From Tepidiforma sp. (GTDB lineage Bacteria > Chloroflexota > Dehalococcoidia > Tepidiformales > Tepidiformaceae): DNA of 64,000 nucleotides. A program made the position numbers and the translations under genes. The notes below the pieces were generated by a model, which saw nothing but the letters and a program-made list of their open reading frames with translations, did not search any database and was not told where the DNA came from. The stretch covers positions 186,001 through 250,000 of the forward strand of contig NZ_BPIG01000001.1 in assembly GCF_026003995.1 (NCBI RefSeq), in the 5' to 3' direction. Shown here piece after piece: positions 51,688 through 59,960 of this stretch (positions are counted from its first letter, which is position 1; each line of letters starts with the position of its first letter).

Positions 51688-52889
51688 CGCGCACCTCCCG
51701 CAGCGAGCACCTGGCCGATGGTGGCGTCATCGACGCCGGCTTCGCGGAGCACTTCTTCCGTATGCTGGCCGAGCAGCGGGGCGACCCGGCGAAGCTGCCA
51801 GCCGCCCTTGCCCATGATGAAGGGCCGGCCGGGGAACTCGACCTCGCCCAGTTCGGGATGGTCGGCCCGCGCCCAGAAGCCGCGGTCGCGGAAGTGGTCG
51901 TCCTCGAAGAGGTCTTCCATGCTGAAGAGCGGCCCGCAGAGCACTTTCGCCCGCCGTGCCTCCGCCCAGATCTCCCGCTTCGTGCGTTCGAGGCACCAGG
52001 TCAGGAAGTAGACGTTCCATTCTTCGATGACGGCCGGGTCGAGCCGCTGGACCGGGTCGCTGAAGCGCGGGTCCTGGTTCCATTCCGGATGGCCGAGCAT
52101 GTCGTCGATGCGGTCCGGCCGGAGGGCGGCGTTGGTGAACTCGACGTACCCGTCGGCGCACGGGTAGATGCCCTGCGGCATGCCGGCGCCGCCGCCGGCC
52201 GCCCGGATCGTCTTCCGGCCGCTGAACTGGTAGGCGATGGCCGTGGCATGGCGGCGGTCCACGCCGCCGAAGTGCGTCTCAGCGAGCGAGACGTCGACGT
52301 GCTGGCCGATGCCGAACCGCTTCGCTGCCCAGAGCGCGCCCATGATGGCGACGGACGCCGCCGCGCCCGATTCGAAGAGCGCGGCCGTGCCGGCCATCTT
52401 CACCGGCTCGCGCTCGGTGAGCCCCATCGAGTACATCTCGCCAGCGAACCCGTAGAGGGTCAGCTCGCTCAGCCGGTAGTCGCGGTACGGGCCGGTCTGT
52501 CCGAAGTTCGAAATCGAAACGACGGGGAGCGCCGGGTTGATCCTCCGGAAGAAGTCGAGGCCGACGCCCAGCCGGTCGAGCGTGCCCGGCGCGAAGTTCT
52601 CGACGACGACGTGCGCCGTCTTCGCCAGCGCTTCGAGCGCGGCCTTCCCCGCCGGCTCGCGGAGGTCGAGCACCACGGAGCGCTTGTTGCAGTTGAGGTG
52701 GAAGAAGAGGCCGCTTCGCTCGGGGTGCGGCGCGCCGCCTTTGAAGGGCGGGAGCTGGCGGGCGATATCGCCGCCCGGCTTCTCAATTTTGATGACGTCG
52801 GCCCCGAGGTCGGCGAGCAGCCGCGTCGCGTAGGGGCCCGCGATATGGTGCGTCAGGTCGAGGACGCGGAGGTCATCCAGCGCCTGCAT
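51684..52889 (-). CDS. Family III CoA-transferase (CaiB/BaiF), subunit lacking the catalytic Asp
   Basis: A 401-residue paralogue of the downstream gene. DDLRVLDLTHHIAGPYATRLLADLGADVIKIEKPGGD is the family start. At the active-site segment, where the partner has GDYMAG, this one reads AALFESGAAAS, so the Asp seems to be missing. That suggests an inactive or structural subunit of a heteromer. The ATG at 52889 has GGAGG 8 nt upstream; the frame runs 13 codons further up without a site. Stop and start overlap by 4 bp. Confidence 0.85.
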   Translation of the reverse strand: MQALDDLRVLDLTHHIAGPYATRLLADLGADVIKIEKPGGDIARQLPPFKGGAPHPERSGLFFHLNCNKRSVVLDLREPAGKAALEALAKTAHVVVENFAPGTLDRLGVGLDFFRRINPALPVVSISNFGQTGPYRDYRLSELTLYGFAGEMYSMGLTEREPVKMAGTAALFESGAAASVAIMGALWAAKRFGIGQHVDVSLAETHFGGVDRRHATAIAYQFSGRKTIRAAGGGAGMPQGIYPCADGYVEFTNAALRPDRIDDMLGHPEWNQDPRFSDPVQRLDPAVIEEWNVYFLTWCLERTKREIWAEARRAKVLCGPLFSMEDLFEDDHFRDRGFWARADHPELGEVEFPGRPFIMGKGGWQLRRVAPLLGQHTEEVLREAGVDDATIGQVLAAGGAR

Positions 52890-52986
52890 TCGTCCCACCT
52901 CCTGCTCGTGCCGCCTGCCCTGCGGCACCGCGGAACTCTACCAGAGGCCGCGGAGGCGGTGAACTGCCCCTTTCGACGCGGGCCGG

Positions 52987-52992
52987 TAGAAT
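52987..52992 (+). promoter_or_regulatory. -10 box upstream of the family I CoA-transferase
   Basis: TAGAAT, about 55 nt before the ATG at 53047, followed by a leader with GGAGG. No convincing -35. Confidence 0.4.
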
Positions 52993-53046
52993 CCCCGGTC
53001 AGCCTGCCGGGCGCGGAGCCCGGCCATTCCCCACGGAGGTGTGCCC

Positions 53047-54516
53047 ATGGCCATCCGCTACCAGAACTGGCGCGACGAGTACAAATCCCGGCAGAAATCC
53101 CTTGCCGAGGCGATGCAGGTCATCAAGGAAGGCGACCTCGTCGGCGTCACCATCCTCTGCCCCGCCCCGCTCGTGCAGGCGTTCATCGAGCGCGCGAAGC
53201 AGCTCGGCAACGTTTCGGTCCGCACGCTGGCGCCGAACTACCCGGACCTCTTCAACACCGAACTCTTCAAGGGCGAGCGCGAAATCGAGCTCTTCATCGG
53301 CGATGCGATGCGCCCGGCGCACGATGCGAAGATCGCGACCTACCTGCCGAACACGTTCATGCTCGGCATGAAGGCGTTCGACAACGGCCGGCCGGAGGCC
53401 CGCATCCCCGATGTCTTCCTCACGCCGTGCAGCCCGCCGAACGAGCACGGCTACGTGCACTTCGGCCCCCACATGTGGCAGCGGAAGAGCTACGCGAAGC
53501 GCTGCAAGCACACCATCGCCATCGTCGACCCGAACATCACGCCGGTGCACGGGGACGTCTGGATGCACGTCTCCGAAATCGAGACGTTCATCGACGGCGT
53601 GATGAAGCCGGTCGACATCCCCGCGATGGAGGAGCGCGTCCGCACCCAGGCGAAGGAGGAGGACCGCCAGGCGCTGCTCGACATCATGAAGCGGGCGACG
53701 CCGGACCAGCTGGCGCTCGTGGAGCACACCTTCCATACCTTCCCGCCGTCGCTCCTCGGCGCGGCCCTCGGCATCCAGGAAGTCGACCCGGCGGCGCAGG
53801 CGATCGCTGACAACCTCCGCCAGATCATCCGCGACGGCGACACCATCCAGGTCGGCGTCGGCCAGCCGAGCCAGCTGATGTTCCTCGCGGGCGCCTTCGA
53901 CGACGCGAAGCACCTCGGCGTGCACACCGAGCTCGGCTCGCCCGGGCTGGCGAAGCTCTGGGCGCGCGGCATCATCGACGGGTCGAAGAAAACGCTCTTC
54001 CCCGGCAAGTGCATCGCCGTCGCCTGGACCGGCTGCGACGGCGAAGATCTGAAGATCATCGCCGACAACCCGGCGTTCGAACTGCACCAGCACGATATCG
54101 TGCTCAACCCGGCCTTCATGTCGCAGAACCACCAGATGACGTCCATCAACAGCGCCATCGCGGTCGACCTCCTCGGCCAGATCGCGAGCGAGGACCGGTT
54201 CGGCGGCCACATGGTGAACGGCACCGGCGGCCAGCCCGACACGCACATGGCGGCGGCGATGTGCAAGAACGGCCGCGCCATCACGGTGATGCGCTCGACG
54301 GCGATGGACGGCACGATTTCGAAGGTGGTGGCGAAGCACGAGGCGGGCACGCTCGTGACCATTCCGCGCTACCTCGCGGACACGATCATCACCGAGTACG
54401 GAGTCGCGCGGCTGCTGGACAAGAACCACCGCCAGCGCGCCGAAGAGCTCATCTCCATCGCGCACCCGGATTTCCGGGCCGACCTGCGGCGGGAAGCGAA
54501 GGAACTCTGGGGCTGA
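53047..54516 (+). CDS. Acetyl-CoA hydrolase/transferase family protein (family I CoA-transferase)
   Basis: A 489-residue protein of the acetyl-CoA hydrolase/4-hydroxybutyrate CoA-transferase group. The catalytic Glu is in GVHTELGSPGL near residue 295, which forms the glutamyl-CoA intermediate, and GGHMVNGTGGQPDTHMA lines the CoA pocket. It would shuttle CoA between short acids, in line with the nearby acs and CaiB pair. ATG 53047 has GGAGG 7 nt upstream; an upstream in-frame GTG at 53041 is too close to that site. Confidence 0.87.
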   Translation: MAIRYQNWRDEYKSRQKSLAEAMQVIKEGDLVGVTILCPAPLVQAFIERAKQLGNVSVRTLAPNYPDLFNTELFKGEREIELFIGDAMRPAHDAKIATYLPNTFMLGMKAFDNGRPEARIPDVFLTPCSPPNEHGYVHFGPHMWQRKSYAKRCKHTIAIVDPNITPVHGDVWMHVSEIETFIDGVMKPVDIPAMEERVRTQAKEEDRQALLDIMKRATPDQLALVEHTFHTFPPSLLGAALGIQEVDPAAQAIADNLRQIIRDGDTIQVGVGQPSQLMFLAGAFDDAKHLGVHTELGSPGLAKLWARGIIDGSKKTLFPGKCIAVAWTGCDGEDLKIIADNPAFELHQHDIVLNPAFMSQNHQMTSINSAIAVDLLGQIASEDRFGGHMVNGTGGQPDTHMAAAMCKNGRAITVMRSTAMDGTISKVVAKHEAGTLVTIPRYLADTIITEYGVARLLDKNHRQRAEELISIAHPDFRADLRREAKELWG

Positions 54517-54526
54517 GGCCCCGCGC

Positions 54527-55540
54527 TCAATCGTCGCGCAATGCTTGCGCCGCGGGGGCCGCCTCGCGGCGCAGCAGCGCGGGCGAAAGCCGGTCGCGGC
54601 TGGCGAGCAGCAGGGCCGCGCCGATGAGGCTGACGGGCACGACATTCACGAGGTGCGCGAGGATCGCGAAGCTGAGCGCCCGCGCCTCGGGCACCCCGAA
54701 CGGCAGCAGCGAGGCGGTGGCCGCGATGTGGAACACGCCGATGGCCCCGGGCGAGCTCGGGAGCAGCATCGCGAGGTTCGTCGTGCAGGTCAGAAGCACG
54801 GCGACCGCGAACGGGGCATCGATGGCGAGCGCGCGCATCAGCAGGTAGTTGATGGCGAACGCGCCGACCCACGCTGTCCACGACCAGCCCCAGATGTGGA
54901 CGACCCGCTCGCGCCGGAAGAGCCGGCCGAGGCCGTCCGCGAACGAGGAGGCCTCCGCCCTGATGCGCTGGTTGGCGGGCAGCCGGCGGTGCAGCCGCTC
55001 GGAGCGCGCCACCGACCGGAGCCGGCCGCGGAAGAGCGCGCCGAGCACCACGGCGGCAGCCAGCGCCGCCACGATGACCCAGGCGGCCGTCTTCCACCCC
55101 TCGTACCGCGCCGGGACGGGGAGGAAGGGGCTGACGGCGAGGAAGCAGAGCAGCAGGGTGATGGTGTCGGTCACCCGCTCGGTCAGCATCGACGAAAGGA
55201 CGTGGCCGAGCCGGATGCCCGGCTGCCGGGTCGTCATGGCGACGCGCGCAACGTCGCCGAGGCGTGCCGGCAGCACGTTGTTGAGCAGGAAGCTGATGTG
55301 GAGGATGCGGTAGAGCCGCCGCGTGGTGACCGGCGCCGAATCGGGCAGCAGCAGCCGCCAGCGGACCGTCTTCGCGATGAGCGAGGCGACGAGGCAGGCG
55401 ATGGCGAGCGCGACGAACAGGGGGTCGGCGGTGCGCAGCGAGGCGACCGTGGGCGTCCACGGGATGAGCTGCCACAGGAGCGCCACCGATGCGGCGGTGA
55501 CGACGAACCCGGGCGCCGACCTGGCGAGCGAACGGATCAC
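54527..55540 (-). CDS. Flippase-like integral membrane protein (UPF0104/LPG synthase TM domain)
   Basis: A 337-residue protein with seven or eight helices. It matches the flippase-like domain of MprF and AglD-type proteins: LFVALAIACLVASLIAKTVRWRLLL, LHISFLLNNVLPARLGDVARVAMTTR and LLPSSPGAIGVFHIAATAS. Such proteins help move lipids across the membrane or lie beside glycolipid synthesis. It converges with the CoA-transferase gene 10 bp away and is divergent from PAP2. Confidence 0.85.
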   Translation of the reverse strand: MIRSLARSAPGFVVTAASVALLWQLIPWTPTVASLRTADPLFVALAIACLVASLIAKTVRWRLLLPDSAPVTTRRLYRILHISFLLNNVLPARLGDVARVAMTTRQPGIRLGHVLSSMLTERVTDTITLLLCFLAVSPFLPVPARYEGWKTAAWVIVAALAAAVVLGALFRGRLRSVARSERLHRRLPANQRIRAEASSFADGLGRLFRRERVVHIWGWSWTAWVGAFAINYLLMRALAIDAPFAVAVLLTCTTNLAMLLPSSPGAIGVFHIAATASLLPFGVPEARALSFAILAHLVNVVPVSLIGAALLLASRDRLSPALLRREAAPAAQALRDD

Positions 55541-55611
55541 TGCCCAGTCCCTTCACCAACAGCGTGCCACAAGCCTTCCCCAAGGGAAACGGCCGGGCTA
55601 CGCTGGAAGGC

Positions 55612-56598
55612 GTGTCGGTAATCGCCGAATCCGGCCGCTCGCGCGGATGGAGCCGCCTGCGGCTGCCGCCCCTGCCGGAGCCCCCGGCCACGAAGCGGGG
55701 CCGCCTCCTGCTCGCTGCCCAGGCGGGCATCCTCCTGGCGATGACCCTCTCCGTCGCTACCCGCACCTGGCAAGACCACCTCTGGGTCGGCTTCCTCCTC
55801 GTGGGCGCCGCCGCGCTCCTCTGGGCGCCGGAAGTTCGCCAGCGCCGGGTGCGTCGCTGGTGGTTCGTCTATGTCGCCGGGATTTTCGTCTACACGCTCC
55901 TCCGCGCCTACGCCGACGAGACCGGCGTGCCCGTCCGCATCGAGTACCCGATTCACTTCGACCGCTGGCTCTTCCTCGGCACGGACCCGACGCTCTGGCT
56001 CCAGCGGGAGATCTTCGACCCCCGCCGTATCGGCTTCGTCGACTACGCGGCGGTGGCGACGCACTGGTCGTTCTTCATCGCGCCGCACGCGCTCGCCGTC
56101 GGCGTCTTCCTGATGGACCGCCGCAACTTCCCGCGGTTCGCCCTGCTGATGGTCGGGACGATGTGGCTCGGGCTGGTGCTCTTCTTCGCCGTGCCCACGG
56201 CGCCGCCGTGGTTCGCGGGCGAACTCGGCGCGCTCGCCGGGGTTCGCCGGATCATGGACTACGTGGGCGGCTCCATCCACGGAAGCGCCTATTCGTCGCT
56301 GTACGCCGCGCTCGGTGAGCCGAACTCGGTCGCGGCGATGCCGTCGATCCACATGGCGGTCACGTTCGCGATGTACCTCTGGGCGCGGCGGCACATCCCG
56401 GCGCTCGCGCCGTGGCTGCTCGGCTACTCGGCGGTGATGGCGCTCTCCCTGGTCTACCTCGGCGAGCACTACGTCTCCGACCTGCTGGTGGGGGTCGCCT
56501 GCGCGTTCGCGGCGTGGCTCGCCGCCAGCCGCTTCGCGCCGGAGATCCCTGAGCCCGCTATGCAGCCCGCTGATACAGGTTCACGCCCGCGGTTTTGA
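55612..56598 (+). CDS. PAP2-superfamily membrane phosphatase/transferase
   Basis: A 328-residue membrane protein with six helices and the late PAP2 motifs MPSIHMAVTFAMYLW and YLGEHYVSDLLVG. The first motif is less clear. This shape is that of inositol-phosphotransferase/AUR1-like or sugar-lipid phosphatases. The GTG at 55612 has GGAAGG right before it; the frame opens 16 codons earlier. The last 41 bp overlap the end of the convergent cheR gene. Confidence 0.82.
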   Translation: MSVIAESGRSRGWSRLRLPPLPEPPATKRGRLLLAAQAGILLAMTLSVATRTWQDHLWVGFLLVGAAALLWAPEVRQRRVRRWWFVYVAGIFVYTLLRAYADETGVPVRIEYPIHFDRWLFLGTDPTLWLQREIFDPRRIGFVDYAAVATHWSFFIAPHALAVGVFLMDRRNFPRFALLMVGTMWLGLVLFFAVPTAPPWFAGELGALAGVRRIMDYVGGSIHGSAYSSLYAALGEPNSVAAMPSIHMAVTFAMYLWARRHIPALAPWLLGYSAVMALSLVYLGEHYVSDLLVGVACAFAAWLAASRFAPEIPEPAMQPADTGSRPRF

Positions 56599-57358
56599 GG
56601 CCGATGTCGCTGGACCGCATGATCATTTCGCTGCCGCCGACGAAGAGGACGCCGCCCGGCCGCAGCGCCTTGCTGAAGCCGGCGTAGATGTGCGCCTTCG
56701 CCTCATCGGTGAAGTAGATGACGACGTTGCGGCAGGCGATGAGGTCGAGGTCGGACGGATAGGCGTCCTTCAGCAGGTCGTGCCGCCGGAAGGTCACCTT
56801 CCGCCGAATCTCATCGACCACGCGGTACGTCCCGTCCTCGTGGATGAAGTACCGCTTGAGGTAGTCGGGCGGAACCGACCGCACTTCGGAGGGCAGGTAG
56901 CCTGCGCCGTCCTTCGCGCGCGAGAGGATCGGCATGTCGACGTCCGTCGCGAGGATGCTGTGGCGCCCCTGGGGGTCGATCCGGTCGAGGATCATCGCGA
57001 TGGTGTAGGGCTCGCAGCCGATGGAGCAGCCGGCGCTCCAGATCTTCAGGCTGCGCCGCTCCCTGAGGAGCTGCGGGAACCAGCGCGTCTCCAGTTCGCG
57101 GAACCGCTCGGGCTGGCGGAAAAACTCGCTGACGTTGATCGTCAGGGTGTCGCGCACTTCGTCGAGCAGCTTGGGGTCGGTCGAAATCGCCCGGGAGAAG
57201 GCCGTCCACGAGCTGATGCCGCGGCGGGTCATCAGGCTGCCGAGGCGCCGCTTCATCTGCGGCTCCTTGTACTGGCCGAGCGGGACGCCGATGGCAGCTT
57301 CCAGCGCGCGCCGGAACGAGAGCCACTGGGGGTCGGAGCCGGTCTCCTGCATCGTCAT
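56558..57358 (-). CDS. cheR: Chemotaxis protein methyltransferase CheR
   Basis: A 266-residue SAM-dependent methyltransferase that methylates glutamates of chemoreceptors. N-terminal all-helical part (FRRALEAAIGVPLGQYKEPQMKRRL), then NVSEFFRQPERF, the SAM motif WSAGCSIGCEPYTIAM, LATDVDMPILSRAK and DLIACRNVVIYF. It overlaps the cheB stop by 4 bp (ATGA), the last gene of the che operon. The 3' end overlaps the PAP2 gene. Confidence 0.94.
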   Translation of the reverse strand: MTMQETGSDPQWLSFRRALEAAIGVPLGQYKEPQMKRRLGSLMTRRGISSWTAFSRAISTDPKLLDEVRDTLTINVSEFFRQPERFRELETRWFPQLLRERRSLKIWSAGCSIGCEPYTIAMILDRIDPQGRHSILATDVDMPILSRAKDGAGYLPSEVRSVPPDYLKRYFIHEDGTYRVVDEIRRKVTFRRHDLLKDAYPSDLDLIACRNVVIYFTDEAKAHIYAGFSKALRPGGVLFVGGSEMIMRSSDIGLKTAGVNLYQRAA

Positions 57359-58434
57359 GCTTGCCTCCCGGGAACGCTCGCCGCGAGCGCCGCGGCGATG
57401 CGGTCGATGGGCAGCTGCCGCGCCGATTTCGTGCGCTCGACGGTCACGCGCGGCATGCCGTAGACCACGCTGGTCGCCTCGTCCTGGGCGAAGACCTGCC
57501 CGCCGGCCGCCTCGACGCGCGCGGCGCCATCGGCCCCGTCCCGGCCCATGCCGGTGAGGATGGCGACGCTGACGGCGCTGCCGAACACCTCCGCCGCCGA
57601 GAAGAGGGTGACGTCGACGCTCGGGCGCACGCCGTGGACCGTCGGGCCGTGGTCGAGCCGGACCCGCCGGTCCCGGCCGATGATGAGGTGGTAATCGCCG
57701 GGGGCGATGAGCACCCGCCCGGCGACGAGGAGGTCGCCCTCCTTCGCCTCGGCCACGGGCAGCGGCGAAAGCCCGTCCAGCCGACGGGCCAGCGCGCCCG
57801 TGAAGCCGGGGGGCATGTGCTGCACCACGACGACCGCCGCGTTGAGGCCGGCCGGCAGATGGGGGACGACCTGCGTGAGGGCCGGCGGCCCGCCGGTCGA
57901 GGACCCGATGACGACCGCGTACTTCGCCGGCTGCTGGCTGCCCGCGAGCGGGGGACGTTCCGGAAGCCGCACGACCGGGGGCGCCGGCGCGGCCGGCCGC
58001 CGCCGCGCCAGGCGGGCCTGGCTCGCCCGCTGGACCGCTTCGAAGAGCTTTTCGCCGACGTTGACGAGGTCCGCACTGAGGCCGGACGGCTTGCCGACGC
58101 ACTCGACGGCGCCCGCTTCGAGCGCCCGGATCGCGGTGGCCGTGCCTTCGTGCGTGAGGGTCGAGACCATCACGATCGGCGTCGGGACGGTCTGCATGAT
58201 CTCCGCGACTGCCGAGACGCCGTCCATCCGCGGCATCTCGACGTCCATGGTGATGACGTCCGGGCGGAGCTGGAGCGCCTTCTGGACGGCTTCCATGCCG
58301 TCGGCGGCCTGGCCGACGACGGTGACGCCGGGGTGGGCCGTGAGCAGCCGCTCGATGGCCCGGCGCATGAACGCCGAGTCGTCGACGATGAGGACGCGCA
58401 CGGGCCGCGCCGGGGACTGGGCCGGGTATGCCAC
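57355..58434 (-). CDS. cheB: Chemotaxis response regulator/methylesterase CheB
   Basis: A 359-residue two-domain protein. Receiver (residues 12-130) with RVLIVDDSAFMRRAIERLL and the phospho-Asp in VITMDVEMPRMDG near 62. The esterase domain has the triad in VIGSSTGGPPAL, VVQHMPPGFTGALA and TGMGRDGADGA. It removes methyl groups from receptors and may deamidate Gln. Gene order cheY-cheB-cheR. Confidence 0.95.
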   Translation of the reverse strand: MAYPAQSPARPVRVLIVDDSAFMRRAIERLLTAHPGVTVVGQAADGMEAVQKALQLRPDVITMDVEMPRMDGVSAVAEIMQTVPTPIVMVSTLTHEGTATAIRALEAGAVECVGKPSGLSADLVNVGEKLFEAVQRASQARLARRRPAAPAPPVVRLPERPPLAGSQQPAKYAVVIGSSTGGPPALTQVVPHLPAGLNAAVVVVQHMPPGFTGALARRLDGLSPLPVAEAKEGDLLVAGRVLIAPGDYHLIIGRDRRVRLDHGPTVHGVRPSVDVTLFSAAEVFGSAVSVAILTGMGRDGADGAARVEAAGGQVFAQDEATSVVYGMPRVTVERTKSARQLPIDRIAAALAASVPGRQA

Positions 58435-58450
58435 CGCCGCGCCTCCCCGC

Positions 58451-58807
58451 TCAGTTGCAGAGCTTGCTGACGGCAGCGAGCACGCGGTCGGCCTCGGCGG
58501 GCTTGACGAGGAAGTCCTTCGCCCCGCTCTTGACGGCTTCGAGGACGATCTGCTGCTGGCCGAGCGCGGTGACCATGGCCACCTTCGCGTTCGGGTCCAC
58601 CTTCCGGATCTCTTTGAGGGCGGTGAGCCCGTCCATCTCCGGCATGGTGATGTCCATCAGCACCGCATCGGGCTTCGCCGCCTGGTACTTCTCGACCGCC
58701 TCGAGGCCGTTTTCGGCCTGGATGACTTCGTACCCGGCCTCCGTGAGGATTTTGGACATCCTCATGCGCATGAAGGCGGCATCGTCGACAACGAGAATGG
58801 TTGCCAT
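58451..58807 (-). CDS. cheY: Response regulator CheY
   Basis: A 118-residue single receiver domain. It has ILVVDDAAFMRMRMSKIL, the phosphorylated Asp in VLMDITMPEMDG near residue 52, MVTALGQQ (Thr) and KDFLVKPAEAD (Lys). It would bind FliM, whose gene is divergent to this operon. ATG after GGAGACACACG-like bases. Confidence 0.93.
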   Translation of the reverse strand: MATILVVDDAAFMRMRMSKILTEAGYEVIQAENGLEAVEKYQAAKPDAVLMDITMPEMDGLTALKEIRKVDPNAKVAMVTALGQQQIVLEAVKSGAKDFLVKPAEADRVLAAVSKLCN

Positions 58808-58817
58808 CGTGTGTCTC

Positions 58818-59324
58818 CTACAGTTCGCTGGCCGGTGAAGCGGCCGTTCGGACGAAGGTTTTGCCCGTCGCCACGTGGAGCTCCATCGTGCGGCCCTTGG
58901 TCCCGCCGAGGTCGGCGGCGGCCACGCGGATCCCGTGGTGCTTCAACCGTTCGGTTATGGCTTCGGCATTCCGGACGCCGATCTTGAATTTCTCGGCGTT
59001 GGCCGCGCCGAGGACGGCTGCGCCGCCCGCGACCTTGACGATGAGCCGCCGCCTGACGGCGCCGGCCTCGGCGAGGCGCTGGAGCAGCAGGTCGATGCCC
59101 GAATCGGCGAACCGCGCGGGCTCGCGGTCGTCGACGCGCTTGCCCTCGGACGACGGCAGCAGGATGTGGGCGAGCGCGGCGACTTTCGCCTCCGGGTCCC
59201 AGCAGCTGATGCCGACGCAGGAGCCGAGCCCGTAAGCAACGAGCACGTCGCGCGGGTCGCGGCTGAGGGCGAGCTGGCCGATGCCCACGGAGATGCGGCG
59301 GGCCTCGGCAGTCGTGGTGGTCAT
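58818..59324 (-). CDS. cheD: Chemoreceptor glutamine deamidase CheD
   Basis: A 168-residue protein of the CheD family. It has VLVAYGLGSCVGISCWD, with the catalytic Cys near residue 36, AHILLPSSEG with the His, and KVAGGAAVLG. CheD deamidates receptor glutamines and binds CheC to raise its phosphatase action. The start overlaps the cheC stop by 4 bp. Confidence 0.92.
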   Translation of the reverse strand: MTTTTAEARRISVGIGQLALSRDPRDVLVAYGLGSCVGISCWDPEAKVAALAHILLPSSEGKRVDDREPARFADSGIDLLLQRLAEAGAVRRRLIVKVAGGAAVLGAANAEKFKIGVRNAEAITERLKHHGIRVAAADLGGTKGRTMELHVATGKTFVRTAASPASEL

Positions 59325-59920
59325 GCCGCTACCCTCTGGAGCGCTCCGAGCGATGCCGGGTCCGGCGCGACGATGAGCAGGCCGGCGGTGCGCCCCTTCT
59401 GGTCCTCGAAGACGGCATCCATCATCACCACGTCGCCGCCCTGCGAGAGCACCTCCGCGTAGACGGACTCGACGAGGGCGATCGCCATTTCGTGGAGCAC
59501 CTGCGGCGGGCTCGGGTGGAGCACCAGGTTCAGGTGGTCCGCCAGGGCGTTGACGAAGGCGGACCCGACGATGTTGCCGAGCTCCGAAATCGCCGAGCAG
59601 GCCATCTCGTCCGGGCCGGTGGTCGTGCCCGGTTCTTGCCCCATCATGAGGTCGACGCACTCGAGCGCCCGCGGCTCCGGGAAGAGCAGCATCACGTGGC
59701 CGGTGATGTCCCCCGAGATCGAGAGGTAGGAGCCGATGACGACCGTCTCCTCGCCGCCCACCGCGTCGCAGGCGTCGTTCTTCGTCCCGACGCGGATGTT
59801 CGGGACGTGGATGGAGATCTCCTGGCCCATCAGCCCGCTCAGTCCCCGGCCCGCGCGCACCGCGCCATCCGCGGCGACCGAGGCCAGGGCAGGAATCAAC
59901 TCATCAACGGCCATCTGCAT
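59321..59920 (-). CDS. cheC: CheC-type CheY-P phosphatase
   Basis: A 199-residue CheC/FliY-family protein. The first phosphatase motif is intact (DEMACSAISELGNIVGSAFVNALAD, with Glu and Asn). The second helix (VLHEMAIALVESVYAEV) lacks the Asn, so only one active site may remain, as in CheX-like or class II/III CheC forms. It removes phosphate from CheY-P and works with CheD, coupled here. Confidence 0.88.
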   Translation of the reverse strand: MQMAVDELIPALASVAADGAVRAGRGLSGLMGQEISIHVPNIRVGTKNDACDAVGGEETVVIGSYLSISGDITGHVMLLFPEPRALECVDLMMGQEPGTTTGPDEMACSAISELGNIVGSAFVNALADHLNLVLHPSPPQVLHEMAIALVESVYAEVLSQGGDVVMMDAVFEDQKGRTAGLLIVAPDPASLGALQRVAA

Positions 59921-59960
59921 GCTCCCTGCATCGTTTGGGGGTTGGGTGTCCGGGCGGCGG

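Noticed and set aside
48616..52011. A 1131-codon plus-strand frame across acs and the CoA-transferases
   Set aside because: Antisense shadow of three well-supported genes; no recognisable domains.
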